This document shows, one piece after another, positions 18,466 to 27,799 of a stretch of 64,000 nt of DNA (positions are counted from its first letter, which is position 1; the number at the start of each line of letters is the position of its first letter). The stretch covers positions 2,976,001 through 3,040,000 of the forward strand of contig NZ_AP025292.1 in assembly GCF_036492425.1 (NCBI RefSeq), given 5' to 3'. This DNA comes from Persicobacter psychrovividus. Lineage in GTDB: Bacteria; Bacteroidota; Bacteroidia; Cytophagales; Cyclobacteriaceae. The translations under genes were made by a program, and so were the position numbers. The notes below the pieces were generated by a model, which saw only the letters and a list, made by a program, of their open reading frames with translations, was not told the DNA's origin and did not search any database.

Positions 18466-19116
18466 TTACACAAACCAGCGATAAATTTTCAGAAATAATC
18501 CAAGAAAAGAATGAATGAAAGGGTTGGGCCCAATACTGAAACCCTCCGTGAGTTTTTGTTTCAAACGCTCAAAATGCCCGCCAAGTACATAGTGCTCGAG
18601 ATGAAGGTGAATCACCTTGAAAAAAGTGGCACCAATCTGAGATAACACCAGACCAATCAATACCGTCAGGGCAATATCGCGGTTGGCAATATACCATCGG
18701 CCAAGAACTTGTTCTGTAAACAAATAGGCTGGCACCAAATAGCTCAATACCTCCCACACAAACAGCGGTGTGTAAATATAATAGGCCTTAGGGCGTACCC
18801 TGAGCACTAATTGAAGCACTAAACAAGCCAAACCTATCGGTAAAATGGCCATCACCATATTCCAAAACCAGCTTCCGTATTGGCCATAATACCACAATAC
18901 AGGCACGCCAATCCATTTTATAAAGCTGATCAGTAAATGAATAGACTCCGATCTTTTACAGCGAGGCAATTGCACCAACGCACGCTCATAAACAAATTTA
19001 AAACTGCTCAATAAGGCTGATGATTGCTCCTTAAATAAAAAAACTTTTACAGGGCTCCCTGTTGCTCTGCGCTCCTTTGCGCGATCAAAAAAACAAATCT
19101 GTGCTTTCGTTGCCAT
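18466..19116 (-). CDS. Hypothetical integral membrane protein
   Basis: 216 residues. The first 55 are hydrophilic and basic and include a CK pair (LPRCKRSESIH). About four hydrophobic helices follow (LLISFIKWIGVPVLWYYG, MAILPIGLACLVLQLVL, YIYTPLFVWEVLSYLVPAYL, IALTVLIGLVLSQIGA), and the C-terminus is amphipathic. I do not recognise the family. It is monocistronic by spacing, lying 102 nt upstream of the yceI pair in the same direction, so it could feed into that transcript. Confidence 0.65.
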   Translation of the reverse strand: MATKAQICFFDRAKERRATGSPVKVFLFKEQSSALLSSFKFVYERALVQLPRCKRSESIHLLISFIKWIGVPVLWYYGQYGSWFWNMVMAILPIGLACLVLQLVLRVRPKAYYIYTPLFVWEVLSYLVPAYLFTEQVLGRWYIANRDIALTVLIGLVLSQIGATFFKVIHLHLEHYVLGGHFERLKQKLTEGFSIGPNPFIHSFLGLFLKIYRWFV

Positions 19117-19231
19117 TATATATGTTCAATTCAAGAAATTTTACAAAAAAATAATGAATTAGGATTAAACCAATTCTAATCATTCAAGTTACCACAAGAA
19201 TACTGAAACTTAATTTTAGAAGTATAATTTT

Positions 19232-19735
19232 ATGACTATGAACTTACGCAAACTGCTCTTTTTACCCGCCCTGACTTTGCTTTTCTTTTTGGGCTCTTGC
19301 TCTTCTATCGGAAGCCTCGGAGGATCTGCGGGTTCGTTGCTCTCACTGGTGCAGGGGAATCCCAAACTCTCCAAATTCATGACCCTGACCCAGGCAGCGG
19401 GACTTTCAAGCCTGCTCAGTGGCAGTAGCCCCATCACGCTTTTGGCACCAAGCGACAACGCTTTCGCTTCTTTGGGGGTGAGTAAGTTTCAGGATTTTCT
19501 AAGTCCTGACAATAAATCGATGCTGACAGATATACTTAAGAACCATATGGTTTCAGGAAGCCTCACCGCTAAAGATATGGCGAAAGAAGGGCAACTGACC
19601 AATTTGTTAGGTTCAAGCCTGGATGTTTCTGGCAGTGGGAAAAACCTGAGTGTTGGTGGCGCAAGCTTGTTGGAAAAAGACATGAAAGCTGAAAATGGCA
19701 TGATACAAATGATTGACAAAGTCCTGATGCCCTAA
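19232..19735 (+). CDS. Fasciclin-domain lipoprotein
   Basis: 167 residues. The N-terminus is a lipoprotein signal with lipobox FLGSC near residue 24, so the protein is probably anchored to a membrane through that cysteine. The rest is one fasciclin (FAS1) domain: SKFMTLTQAAGLSSLLSG, ITLLAPSDNAFASLG, ILKNHMVSGSLTAKDM and GMIQMIDKVLMP. FAS1 domains mediate adhesion to other proteins or polysaccharides. ATG codons occur at 19232 and 19238, and either gives the same signal. A terminator follows directly. Confidence 0.88.
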   Translation: MTMNLRKLLFLPALTLLFFLGSCSSIGSLGGSAGSLLSLVQGNPKLSKFMTLTQAAGLSSLLSGSSPITLLAPSDNAFASLGVSKFQDFLSPDNKSMLTDILKNHMVSGSLTAKDMAKEGQLTNLLGSSLDVSGSGKNLSVGGASLLEKDMKAENGMIQMIDKVLMP

Positions 19736-19739
19736 ACTG

Positions 19740-19772
19740 AAAAAAGGTGACCTTCACAAGTCACCTTTTTTA
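19740..19772 (+). terminator. Terminator of the fasciclin gene
   Basis: AAAAAAGGTGAC-cttcacaa-GTCACCTTTTTT forms a perfect stem flanked by A and T runs 5 nt after the stop codon. Confidence 0.88.
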
Positions 19773-19815
19773 TTTCCTTATTTTTTAGGCAATTCCCACG
19801 CCCTAAGCGCAGGGC

Positions 19816-20667
19816 TTATCTGCGGTAGGCTTCAAAACCTTCGCCGTAAACCCCCATAACCTGCCCCACAGAAACAAAAGCTTTCGGGTCGGCACTGGTG
19901 ATAATATCAAGCAGTCCGTTGGTTTCCGCCTTTCGCGCCATAATCATCAAAATTTGTCGCTCCTTATTGGTAAAGTAGCCCCGACCATGAATGACTGTCA
20001 GCCCACGGTTAAATCTTTTACTGATCTGCGAAGCAATTTCCTCTTCATGTTCTGAGAAAACCATCACCTGCACCGATTGCTTCTCCCCAGTAAGTACCAG
20101 ATCCACCATATAGGAGATCACAAACATGATTACCCCTGCGTACACCACGGCTTCTACCTTTTTCAGCACTAAAAAAGAGGCCGAAATAATCAACACATCA
20201 CAATATAGCATGATTCTGCCTGGAGAAATATTCCGATACTTGTTCACAATCATGGCGACAATATCCGTTCCTCCCATACTTCCTCCCTGCGAGAGCACCA
20301 GCGCAATGCCAAAGCCCGACATTGCCGAGCCGACAACCACCGAAAGGAATAAGTCCTTCACAAAAGGCGCGCTAATCACCATGGGCATTACATAGAAAAG
20401 AAAAGATGACATCAGGACGCCGTATATCGTTCTTGAGCCAAACCGGGGTCCCAAAATTTTAATTCCCAACGCAATCAGAAACACGTTGATCAACAGGTAA
20501 GAATACGCCACAGGTATTGATGTTGCGTAATAAATAACCGTCGAAACCCCCGTCAGTCCACCACTGGAAATCTTGTTTGGAATAATAAATGCCGACCACC
20601 CCAAACAGTGTAAAAATATCCCTACAGTCATTACTGCATAGATTCTAAGATTCTTTAACGATTTCAT
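19816..20667 (-). CDS. YitT-family membrane protein (DUF2179)
   Basis: 283 residues. Five to six transmembrane helices (about 10-185) include the family phrases AFIIPNKISSGGLTGVSTVIYY and SQGGSMGGTDIVAM, and a C-terminal DUF2179 cytosolic domain (about 200-280) has VHGRGYFTNKERQILMIMARK. YitT proteins are widespread with no firm function; transport has been suggested. The ATG at 20667 was chosen because the only longer start is a TTG four codons upstream. Confidence 0.88.
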   Translation of the reverse strand: MKSLKNLRIYAVMTVGIFLHCLGWSAFIIPNKISSGGLTGVSTVIYYATSIPVAYSYLLINVFLIALGIKILGPRFGSRTIYGVLMSSFLFYVMPMVISAPFVKDLFLSVVVGSAMSGFGIALVLSQGGSMGGTDIVAMIVNKYRNISPGRIMLYCDVLIISASFLVLKKVEAVVYAGVIMFVISYMVDLVLTGEKQSVQVMVFSEHEEEIASQISKRFNRGLTVIHGRGYFTNKERQILMIMARKAETNGLLDIITSADPKAFVSVGQVMGVYGEGFEAYRR

Positions 20668-20808
20668 CTTTTCTTTCAATCCATAATAATTTTGCGCAAA
20701 AATATTCCAATTAATGGGTTATCCAATAGGCTTGAAGAAATTAAAATTAAATTATTTCTTCACCAGCCCCTAAGCACAACCCATTCAAAATATCCATGCC
20801 TCGACTGA

Positions 20809-20816
20809 TAATTTTG
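20809..20816 (+). promoter_or_regulatory. Candidate -7 element of polA
   Basis: TAATTTTG matches TAnnTTTG and lies 50 nt before the chosen polA ATG. The -33 element is not obvious. Confidence 0.4.
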
Positions 20817-20865
20817 TATATTGCCTTTCAATATATTTTGCATCCTTCACTTACAACAGCTAAGC

Positions 20866-23781
20866 ATGCCATCCAATAAACTTTTCTTGCTTGATGCAAT
20901 GGCGCTGATTTACCGTGCGCACTTTGCCTTCAGCAAAAACCCACGAATCAATTCCAAAGGTTTCAGTACTGGTGCTGTCCTTGGATTTACCAATACTTTA
21001 CTCGAAGTACTGAGAAAAGAAAAGCCCACCCATATTGGTGTTGCCTTCGATCCGCCAGGCCCGACTTTTCGCCATGAGGAGTATGTTGAGTACAAAGCAC
21101 AACGGCAGGAAACCCCAGAGGACATCCGCATGTCTATTCCGATTGTCAAGCAGTTGGTGCAGGCTTTCAACATTCCCATCCTTGAAGTAAAAGGCTACGA
21201 AGCCGATGATGTAATTGGAACCATTGCCAAGAAAGCATCAAAGGAAGATTTCGAAGTATTTATGATGACGCCGGACAAGGATTATGCCCAACTTGTTGAA
21301 GATCACATATTTTTGTACAAACCTGCCTATATGGGCAATGCTGTTGATGTGCTCGGCATCAATGAAGTTTTGGCTAAATTTGACCTCGACCGCGTTGATC
21401 AAGTGATTGACTACCTCGGCCTGATGGGAGATGCTTCCGACAATATTCCAGGCATTCCTGGGGTTGGGCCAAAAACAGCCGTGAAGTACCTGAAAAAATA
21501 TGGATCAGTAGAAGGCTTGCTGGAAAATACCCACGAGCTGAAGGGCAAGGCCAAAGAAAAGGTGGAAGCCAATAAAGATCAGGCCCTGCTCTCCAAAAGG
21601 CTGGCCACTATTGCCCTCGATGTACCGATTGCCTTTGATGGGGAAGACCTGAAACTTATCCCGCTGAACAAAGAGGCTGTCGCTGAAATTTTCGATGAAA
21701 TGGAATTCCGCACCCTCAAGCGCCGAGTACTCGGTGAGGATGCTCCCGCAGCGCCTACGGCCAATACACCTGCGCCTCCTGCTCCTGCAGCACCTTCCGC
21801 AGGGGGGCAAATGGACATGTTCAGCCAACCACAGGCAAAACCTCAGTCTCAGCCCGCGCAAATGGGCTTGTTTGATGCCGCACCGAAGCCCAAGGCCGCG
21901 CCGAAGCAAACGGAGGCACCCAATGCCAACCCCTTGGAGGGACATGCCGTGGTGGCGGAGAAAAGCAGCTTTGAGCAGTCGAAGAAAAACTATCACATGG
22001 TGAGCACGGCAGAAGAACGCCAAAGCCTTTGTGAATATTTGCTCCAACAGGATGAGGTTTGCTTCGATACAGAAACAAGTTCCCTCGACCCGCTGAAAGC
22101 ACAACTTTGCGGAATCTCTTTCGCTTATCAGGCCAATGAAGCCTATTACGTACATATTCCTGATGAAACACCTGAACTGGCTCAGACGGTCGTTGAGGAT
22201 TTCAGGGCGGTGTTTGAGCATGAGCAGATCACCAAGATTGGCCAGAACCTCAAGTACGATATGCTGGTGTTGGAAAAGTACAACCTTCAGCTTAAAGGGC
22301 CATTGTTCGATACCATGATCGCTCACTACCTGTTATCACCAGATGGCAAGCACGGCATGGACGTCATGGCTGAAAATTACCTGAACTACAGCCCAATTTC
22401 TTTTAAATCCCTCACGGGGAAAGAAAAAGACAAAGCCAAAGATGGGCTCTTCTATAAAGTGCCCGTCGATAAGCGTGTCAATTATGCTGCCGAGGACGCT
22501 GACATTACTTTACAGCTAAAGCAATACTTTGCCCCTAAACTGGCTGAAGTAGCCTCAGAGGACCTGATGAACGGCCTGGAGATGCCTTTACTGAAAGTAT
22601 TGGAAGAAATGGAGCGTAACGGTGTCAAGATCAATACTGATGCCCTTGCGGATTTGTCTGAAGAACTGGGTGCCGAGAGCAAACAGATTGAAGATAAAAT
22701 CTACGCTATGGCGGGAAAAGAATTCAATATCGCTTCCCCAAAACAACTCGGGGTCATCCTCTTCGATGAGATGAAACTGGTGGATAAACCAAAAAAGACC
22801 AAAACGGGGCAATATGCCACTGGGGAGGAGATTTTATCCAAACTGGCCAAAGAACATGAAATCTGTGCTTTGATTCTCGCATTTCGGGAACTGAACAAAC
22901 TGAAGTCCACTTATGTAGATGCCCTGCCCGAGCTGATTGCCGAGGATGGCCTCATTCATACTTCCTACCGACAGGCAGTTGCCGCCACAGGACGACTGAG
23001 TTCTACCAACCCCAATTTGCAAAATATCCCGATCAGAACTGCAAGGGGTAAGGAAATCCGCAAGGCTTTTGTTCCTCGCCACGAAGACCACCTGATCCTC
23101 GCCATTGACTACTCCCAGATTGAGTTGCGCATTATGGCGGGTTTTGCACAGGATCAGCACATGATTCAAGCCTTTAAAAATGGGGAAGATATTCACCGTG
23201 CTACCGCAGCGAAAGTGTTCAAGGTAACGCCAGAAGAAGTGGACAGCGACATGCGCCGTAAAGCCAAAACGGCCAACTTTGGGATTATCTATGGTATTTC
23301 GGCTTTCGGGCTTTCCGAAAGGCTCAATATTCCGAGGGGCGAAGCTTCTGACATTATCAAGGCGTACTTTGAAGAATTTCCCGCAGTAAAGGCCTATATG
23401 GACCGTGTAGTGAATGAGGCCCGCGAACAGGGCTATGTGGAAACCATTATGAAGCGTCGTCGATACCTCAGGGACATTAACTCGCGGAATGCCACCGTGC
23501 GCGGTTTTGCCGAACGAAACGCCATCAATGCACCGATTCAGGGATCTGCTGCCGACATCATCAAAAAAGCAATGATCAATATTGCCGCATGGATGCGATC
23601 AGAAAATTTGCAGTCAAAAATGATCATGCAGGTACATGATGAATTGGTTTTTGATGTACACAAAGAGGAGCTGGAAAAGGTCAAGGAGAAAGTAACAGAA
23701 CTGATGGAAAATGCCATTGAGTTTGAAGTACCGCTACTGGTGGAAGCTGGTGTCGGCGAGAACTGGCTGCAGGCTCATTAA
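20866..23781 (+). CDS. polA: DNA polymerase I
   Basis: 971 residues from the ATG at 20866; a TTG 45 nt upstream would add an unlikely leader. Domains in order: 5'-nuclease (about 1-290, LLDAMALIYRAHFAF, YEADDVIGT, GDASDNIPGIPGVGPKTA), an Ala/Pro/Gln-rich linker (about 295-345), a 3'-5' exonuclease (about 375-560) and the family A polymerase. The exonuclease looks intact because the acidic residues are present in VCFDTETSSLDP, GQNLKYDMLVL and YAAEDADITLQL. Polymerase motifs are LAIDYSQIELRIMAGF, the O-helix RRKAKTANFGIIYGIS, and MQVHDELVFDV. It should serve in gap filling and Okazaki fragment processing. Confidence 0.97.
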   Translation: MPSNKLFLLDAMALIYRAHFAFSKNPRINSKGFSTGAVLGFTNTLLEVLRKEKPTHIGVAFDPPGPTFRHEEYVEYKAQRQETPEDIRMSIPIVKQLVQAFNIPILEVKGYEADDVIGTIAKKASKEDFEVFMMTPDKDYAQLVEDHIFLYKPAYMGNAVDVLGINEVLAKFDLDRVDQVIDYLGLMGDASDNIPGIPGVGPKTAVKYLKKYGSVEGLLENTHELKGKAKEKVEANKDQALLSKRLATIALDVPIAFDGEDLKLIPLNKEAVAEIFDEMEFRTLKRRVLGEDAPAAPTANTPAPPAPAAPSAGGQMDMFSQPQAKPQSQPAQMGLFDAAPKPKAAPKQTEAPNANPLEGHAVVAEKSSFEQSKKNYHMVSTAEERQSLCEYLLQQDEVCFDTETSSLDPLKAQLCGISFAYQANEAYYVHIPDETPELAQTVVEDFRAVFEHEQITKIGQNLKYDMLVLEKYNLQLKGPLFDTMIAHYLLSPDGKHGMDVMAENYLNYSPISFKSLTGKEKDKAKDGLFYKVPVDKRVNYAAEDADITLQLKQYFAPKLAEVASEDLMNGLEMPLLKVLEEMERNGVKINTDALADLSEELGAESKQIEDKIYAMAGKEFNIASPKQLGVILFDEMKLVDKPKKTKTGQYATGEEILSKLAKEHEICALILAFRELNKLKSTYVDALPELIAEDGLIHTSYRQAVAATGRLSSTNPNLQNIPIRTARGKEIRKAFVPRHEDHLILAIDYSQIELRIMAGFAQDQHMIQAFKNGEDIHRATAAKVFKVTPEEVDSDMRRKAKTANFGIIYGISAFGLSERLNIPRGEASDIIKAYFEEFPAVKAYMDRVVNEAREQGYVETIMKRRRYLRDINSRNATVRGFAERNAINAPIQGSAADIIKKAMINIAAWMRSENLQSKMIMQVHDELVFDVHKEELEKVKEKVTELMENAIEFEVPLLVEAGVGENWLQAH

Positions 23782-23881
23782 GGCTGCCCGGCCATCAGAC
23801 TAATGATGCAAATTCAATGATTCGACACTGATGTACACAGGGTATCACCGATGAATATTGCAATTCCCAGTCACGATTAAA

Positions 23882-23917
23882 GATAAGTCAGTCGCTTAGG
23901 AGGCTGACTTATTTTTT
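23882..23917 (+). terminator. Terminator of polA
   Basis: ATAAGTCAG ... CTGACTTAT forms a 9-bp stem followed by TTTTTT, about 100 nt after the polA stop and touching the end of the convergent glycosyltransferase gene. Confidence 0.8.
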
Positions 23918-24672
23918 TACCACTGATTTTGCTGACCGTGGAATTTGCGCCCCAAAGTTCGGGCAGCAATAAACAGGTGCGCCTTTACCGTCCCCATCCA
24001 TCCATAATGATTTTTCATGATGGCCCACCGCTCTTTCAAGCTTGCTTTCAGGTGTTTGGCAGAATGCCCACCCACAAGATATTCCACCAGTGGCGTTTCA
24101 AAGCGCTTACATTGCTTGCTCTTGCTCAAAATTTCTAAACACCAATTGTAGTCTGCACTATGGCGATAAGCAAGGTTATAAGGCTCACACAGGCTGCGCT
24201 TAGGCATAAAAGCCTGATGGCACACGACCATTCCTTCCGCAAAGGCATTCTTGTTCAAGACTTGAGGTAACTTTCGACTGGTCAGTTCGGAGCGAAGCCC
24301 GAGGTGGTGGCGGGCATCATCCACCATCATTGTTTCCGCAAATATAATATCTGTGGCAGGGGGGAGGTGATCAAAAACCGATTGCAGGCTGCTTTCAGAA
24401 AGCAGGCAATCGCCAGCATTCAGAAAAAGGACATAATCGCCCTTGGCCAACGCCAGCCCTTTGTTCATCGCATCATAAATGCCTTTATCGGGCTCGGAAA
24501 TCCACTGATCAATCCCTTCATAATTGGGCAGTGCTTCCACAAAGCCATCGGTTGATTGTCCATCAATCACCACATATTCAAAATCCTGAAAGCTTTGGCA
24601 AATGACACTCTGATGGGTGAGCTCAAATAAAGATTTGGCGTTAAAAACAACCGTAATAATGGACAACTTCAA
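23917..24672 (-). CDS. Family 2 glycosyltransferase
   Basis: 251 residues with the GT-A fold of GT2 enzymes: the N-terminal LSIITVVFN strand, the YVVIDGQSTDGF nucleotide-binding segment, WISEPDKGIYDAMNKGLALAKGDYVLFLNAGD (DxD replaced by NAGD as in many WcaA-like members) and a later Tyr/His-rich acceptor region. It probably transfers a sugar during polysaccharide or glycolipid synthesis; donor and acceptor are unknown. The start codon is TTG at 24672: the family N-terminus begins there and no ATG lies upstream in frame. Confidence 0.85.
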   Translation of the reverse strand: MKLSIITVVFNAKSLFELTHQSVICQSFQDFEYVVIDGQSTDGFVEALPNYEGIDQWISEPDKGIYDAMNKGLALAKGDYVLFLNAGDCLLSESSLQSVFDHLPPATDIIFAETMMVDDARHHLGLRSELTSRKLPQVLNKNAFAEGMVVCHQAFMPKRSLCEPYNLAYRHSADYNWCLEILSKSKQCKRFETPLVEYLVGGHSAKHLKASLKERWAIMKNHYGWMGTVKAHLFIAARTLGRKFHGQQNQW

Positions 24673-24731
24673 TGTTACAGCACTTTAATGATGAAAACAC
24701 AAAGTTATAAAACTTTCTCCGCCGCCATCAA

Positions 24732-26117
24732 TTATCGACTGATAATATCATGATAATGCAGGCTGCTGCCATCTGTTATTTCCTCGTAAAAAGTCGGCAG
24801 AATCACTTCAAACGTAGAGCCTACACCAAGTTCTGACACCATATTGATGCGGCCGCCAAGTGCATCCACCCGACGCTTTACAAGATTAAGCCCCAGTCCA
24901 GTGGTCATGAATTCGTAATTGGTTCGGAAAAAACGTTCAAAAATTCGGGTTTGCCCTTCTTCAGGAATGCCCAGGCCATTATCACGAACTTTAATAATCA
25001 GCTGCTGATTAGAGACCATCAGGTACACTTTCACATAAGGCGTTGCCTTTCTGCGATCATGGAAACGATAAGCATTTTGCACCAGATTGAACAGAATAAT
25101 TTCGATATCAAGCACCGGCAATTGCATCCCCTCAGGAATCTGCGTGTTTGCTTCAAACTTGATCAGCTCACCCATATCCGAGTTGCAGCGCATCCCTTCT
25201 TCCCGAGCCTCGGTAATCAGCTGATCGCAACAGACTGCCCGCAATTCACTCTTTTTACTGGGCTGACTGGCATGGTAGTTATTCACCTCAGTCACAAAAA
25301 CATCGATTTTCTCGATCAAATGCCCAAACTGATCAAAATAATTTTTATAATCTGAAAAGGATGGCTCATTCTGAATCACCCGCAACAAGCCCGATAAACT
25401 TGCTACTGGCCCACGCAAGCTGTGCGACATCTGATACACCACCTGATTAAGGTCCTCATTGACCTTATTAAGCTCCTCGGCCTGCTCCAATAATGATTTT
25501 TCCACCTTCCCTTTTTCCTCCAGCATATATTCCAGTTTATGATGCTCTTGCAAATCCTGACTGACTTTAATATAAACCAGCAAACCGGTATAAATCATGG
25601 CTAAAATCTGATTCACCCACACAACGGTCAGCTCACTTACCCCTAAAGGCAGCGCTACATTGGCCCGAAAATAAACGGTATAAGAACAATAAAGCAATGA
25701 GCCGATAGGAACGATCAGCTTAATGACAAAAGGAATAATCTCACTCTTGCGGTGATTTAAACTGATTTGCACCAATATGGGAAAGAAGAAATAGGAAATC
25801 CCTGTGGACTGAAATGACCACTGACACACTAAAAAAACATAAGTATTCGTGATCAGGAAGAAAAACTCGATGGCCAGGCCTTGTTCCCTGCTGAGGTAAA
25901 AAATATAAGGGAGCATCATCAGCCCCAAAAAAACCAAATGCAGAAACAGATTGGCATCGTGGCTTACAAATAAGCTCAAACCGATCTGAACTAATATTGC
26001 AAGTTGCGCAGCTATGATCCCTCCTCGCACAAGAGAGTGGTCAGCATCTTTCTCCTGAGGTTTTGCAACCTCATTAACAAAGAAGCTCATGAGTCGGTGA
26101 CGTAGTCCAGCTTTCAT
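24732..26117 (-). CDS. Membrane sensor histidine kinase
   Basis: 461 residues. About six transmembrane segments cover residues 30-185, followed by a coiled coil (about 190-235), a HisKA-like H-box (VVYQMSHSLRGPVASLSGLL) and a GHKL ATPase (LVQNAYRFHD as N-box, VRDNGLGIPEEGQTRIFERFF, TGLGLNLVKRRVDALGGRI). The H-box sequence SHSLRGPVA is the type common in Bacteroidota kinases. No response regulator is adjacent, so its partner must be encoded elsewhere. The first 25 residues are hydrophilic and basic. Confidence 0.9.
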   Translation of the reverse strand: MKAGLRHRLMSFFVNEVAKPQEKDADHSLVRGGIIAAQLAILVQIGLSLFVSHDANLFLHLVFLGLMMLPYIFYLSREQGLAIEFFFLITNTYVFLVCQWSFQSTGISYFFFPILVQISLNHRKSEIIPFVIKLIVPIGSLLYCSYTVYFRANVALPLGVSELTVVWVNQILAMIYTGLLVYIKVSQDLQEHHKLEYMLEEKGKVEKSLLEQAEELNKVNEDLNQVVYQMSHSLRGPVASLSGLLRVIQNEPSFSDYKNYFDQFGHLIEKIDVFVTEVNNYHASQPSKKSELRAVCCDQLITEAREEGMRCNSDMGELIKFEANTQIPEGMQLPVLDIEIILFNLVQNAYRFHDRRKATPYVKVYLMVSNQQLIIKVRDNGLGIPEEGQTRIFERFFRTNYEFMTTGLGLNLVKRRVDALGGRINMVSELGVGSTFEVILPTFYEEITDGSSLHYHDIISR

Positions 26118-26371
26118 TATTTTCTTACATTATTAAGTAAAAATAGTAATAAAAAATAGAACTACAATTATATCGAGTACCTCAAAGGCCTCCAAACTTC
26201 CATTTTAACAAAATGCAATCACAGAAAATTTACATTACGTGTAAACTACCTGTTTTAAAAAAATAAACTGATTGAACGGAAAGGCAATTTTTACGCTTAA
26301 TCCTTTGGTTTCTAAGGATCAGCAGCAAAGTCAAATTTGCACATTTAGGCACGAAAAAATAGTTAAAAAAA

Positions 26372-26395
26372 AACCACTCAACAAAGTGAGTGGCT
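26372..26395 (-). terminator. Terminator of the DUF4270 gene
   Basis: On the minus strand, GCCACTCA-ctttgt-TGAGTGG followed by TTTTTTTTT begins a few bases after the stop codon at 26402. Confidence 0.85.
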
Positions 26396-26401
26396 TAAAT
26401 T

Positions 26402-27799
26402 TTATGGTTTTTTACCTGTTGTAAAGTACATCCTGATCACGACTTGATCACCTTCAATTTTCAAACCTTCCAGTTGATCATGAAATGGGCCAGGGGCTAA
26501 CATCAGTTTATTCTTCTCTTCCATATCCCCGTTGAGCAATGCCTGAACATATCGTGTGATGGTCGCCTTATAATACTTCTTGTCAGTATTCGGTGATAAT
26601 CGTACGATATTCTCGCCAGGGTTTTCAAGGGTTGGGTCAACGGCATCGTTCGGCAGTAAATTGGAATTCAATGTCCGAAAATCCTCATCCGCTCGGTAAA
26701 CCAATATCGGGTTCGGCTCTTTCTTGAAGTCCGTCACATCAGTGTCATCATAAGGAATCAGCAATTCTGCTGAATTCACCATAATTCCACCCTGAATACT
26801 ATCAGATTCCACTGCCTTTTGGTAGTCAGCAAGAATCGAGTCTGTTCTCAATGCTGCAAAAATACCTGCACCAGCTTTCAAATAAGCATCGCCGCCTAAA
26901 TCTTTATTCACATCTACAAATGCGAGGGTATCTTTCATTGCTGCCAGTGGCGTTCCTGAATAGTCCTGAGCGATACCTGTAAAGTTCGCAAAGAACGAGG
27001 TGTCTGCACTATTAAAGAAGGAGAAAGAGAATACCGCATTGGAGGTATCGGTAGGGGTGTGATAAAAAACACGAATTCCTGAATTGTCCAGGTTGAAGCC
27101 CAACATACCGTTGGTGGTGTTTCGATCATCTGTAATGGCGAAACCAGGGAATTCAGTACTGAAATCTTTTTGGCTCAACTCATCCAAATCTTCCTGCTCT
27201 ACCTGTGCCGAGTTGTACAATCTAATGCCGTAACCATCAGGCATACGCAAGTTGTAAAGGGAATCTACCGTATTGCTCGTGGCATCTTCGTTTTCTACCT
27301 GAATACTTCTGTTCAAAAGGCTCGATGAATTATAATCGACTTGGTCAAAGGTATAAAAGTTACGATTCTCACGATCTGTAGAATCTGGCGTGTTTTTCAG
27401 TTCGTGCAGGCTGATCGCCAAAGGACTCGTGAAAACATCACCATAACCATAAATCCCTGTCAGGCTTAAGGTCGCTGAATCATAAACAGCATCCGTAGGG
27501 ATGATTTTTGATGATTTACGCATCATGGTATAAACACTCCCTTTCTGCGTTCCAAACTCAGGGTCCTTAATTGTGCCCACCAATGCACGGCCACTCTGAT
27601 TAACAGATGTACGGACAGAATCATAACGGAACACCTGCACAGGAACATGAAGCTCCACATAATGCATGTCCGTAGGGTCGAAACCGGGGTCGAAACCAAA
27701 TGTTGGATTCTGAGAATCTTTACATGAGGATAAAAAAAGGACTAACACTACCATTAGTCCTAATATGTTTTGGATGGATTTACTACCCAACAAGCTCAT
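26402..27799 (-). CDS. DUF4270 exported lipoprotein
   Basis: 465 residues. The N-terminus is a lipoprotein signal with lipobox LFLSSC near residue 26. The mature protein is acidic and beta-rich, matching the DUF4270 family of Bacteroidota surface lipoproteins, whose function is unknown. The start at 27799 overlaps the 3' end of the glycogen-synthase-like gene by 17 nt, so the two are probably translated from one message. An alternative start 45 nt downstream would also keep the lipobox. The gene order DUF4270, synthase-like, panC, panD is conserved in this phylum. Confidence 0.8.
   Translation of the reverse strand: MSLLGSKSIQNILGLMVVLVLFLSSCKDSQNPTFGFDPGFDPTDMHYVELHVPVQVFRYDSVRTSVNQSGRALVGTIKDPEFGTQKGSVYTMMRKSSKIIPTDAVYDSATLSLTGIYGYGDVFTSPLAISLHELKNTPDSTDRENRNFYTFDQVDYNSSSLLNRSIQVENEDATSNTVDSLYNLRMPDGYGIRLYNSAQVEQEDLDELSQKDFSTEFPGFAITDDRNTTNGMLGFNLDNSGIRVFYHTPTDTSNAVFSFSFFNSADTSFFANFTGIAQDYSGTPLAAMKDTLAFVDVNKDLGGDAYLKAGAGIFAALRTDSILADYQKAVESDSIQGGIMVNSAELLIPYDDTDVTDFKKEPNPILVYRADEDFRTLNSNLLPNDAVDPTLENPGENIVRLSPNTDKKYYKATITRYVQALLNGDMEEKNKLMLAPGPFHDQLEGLKIEGDQVVIRMYFTTGKKP

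Noticed and set aside
21505-22326. A 273-codon minus-strand frame inside polA
   Set aside because: Rich in Arg/His/Cys/Leu, as expected for the complement of polA's linker and exonuclease; polA domains are continuous on the other strand.
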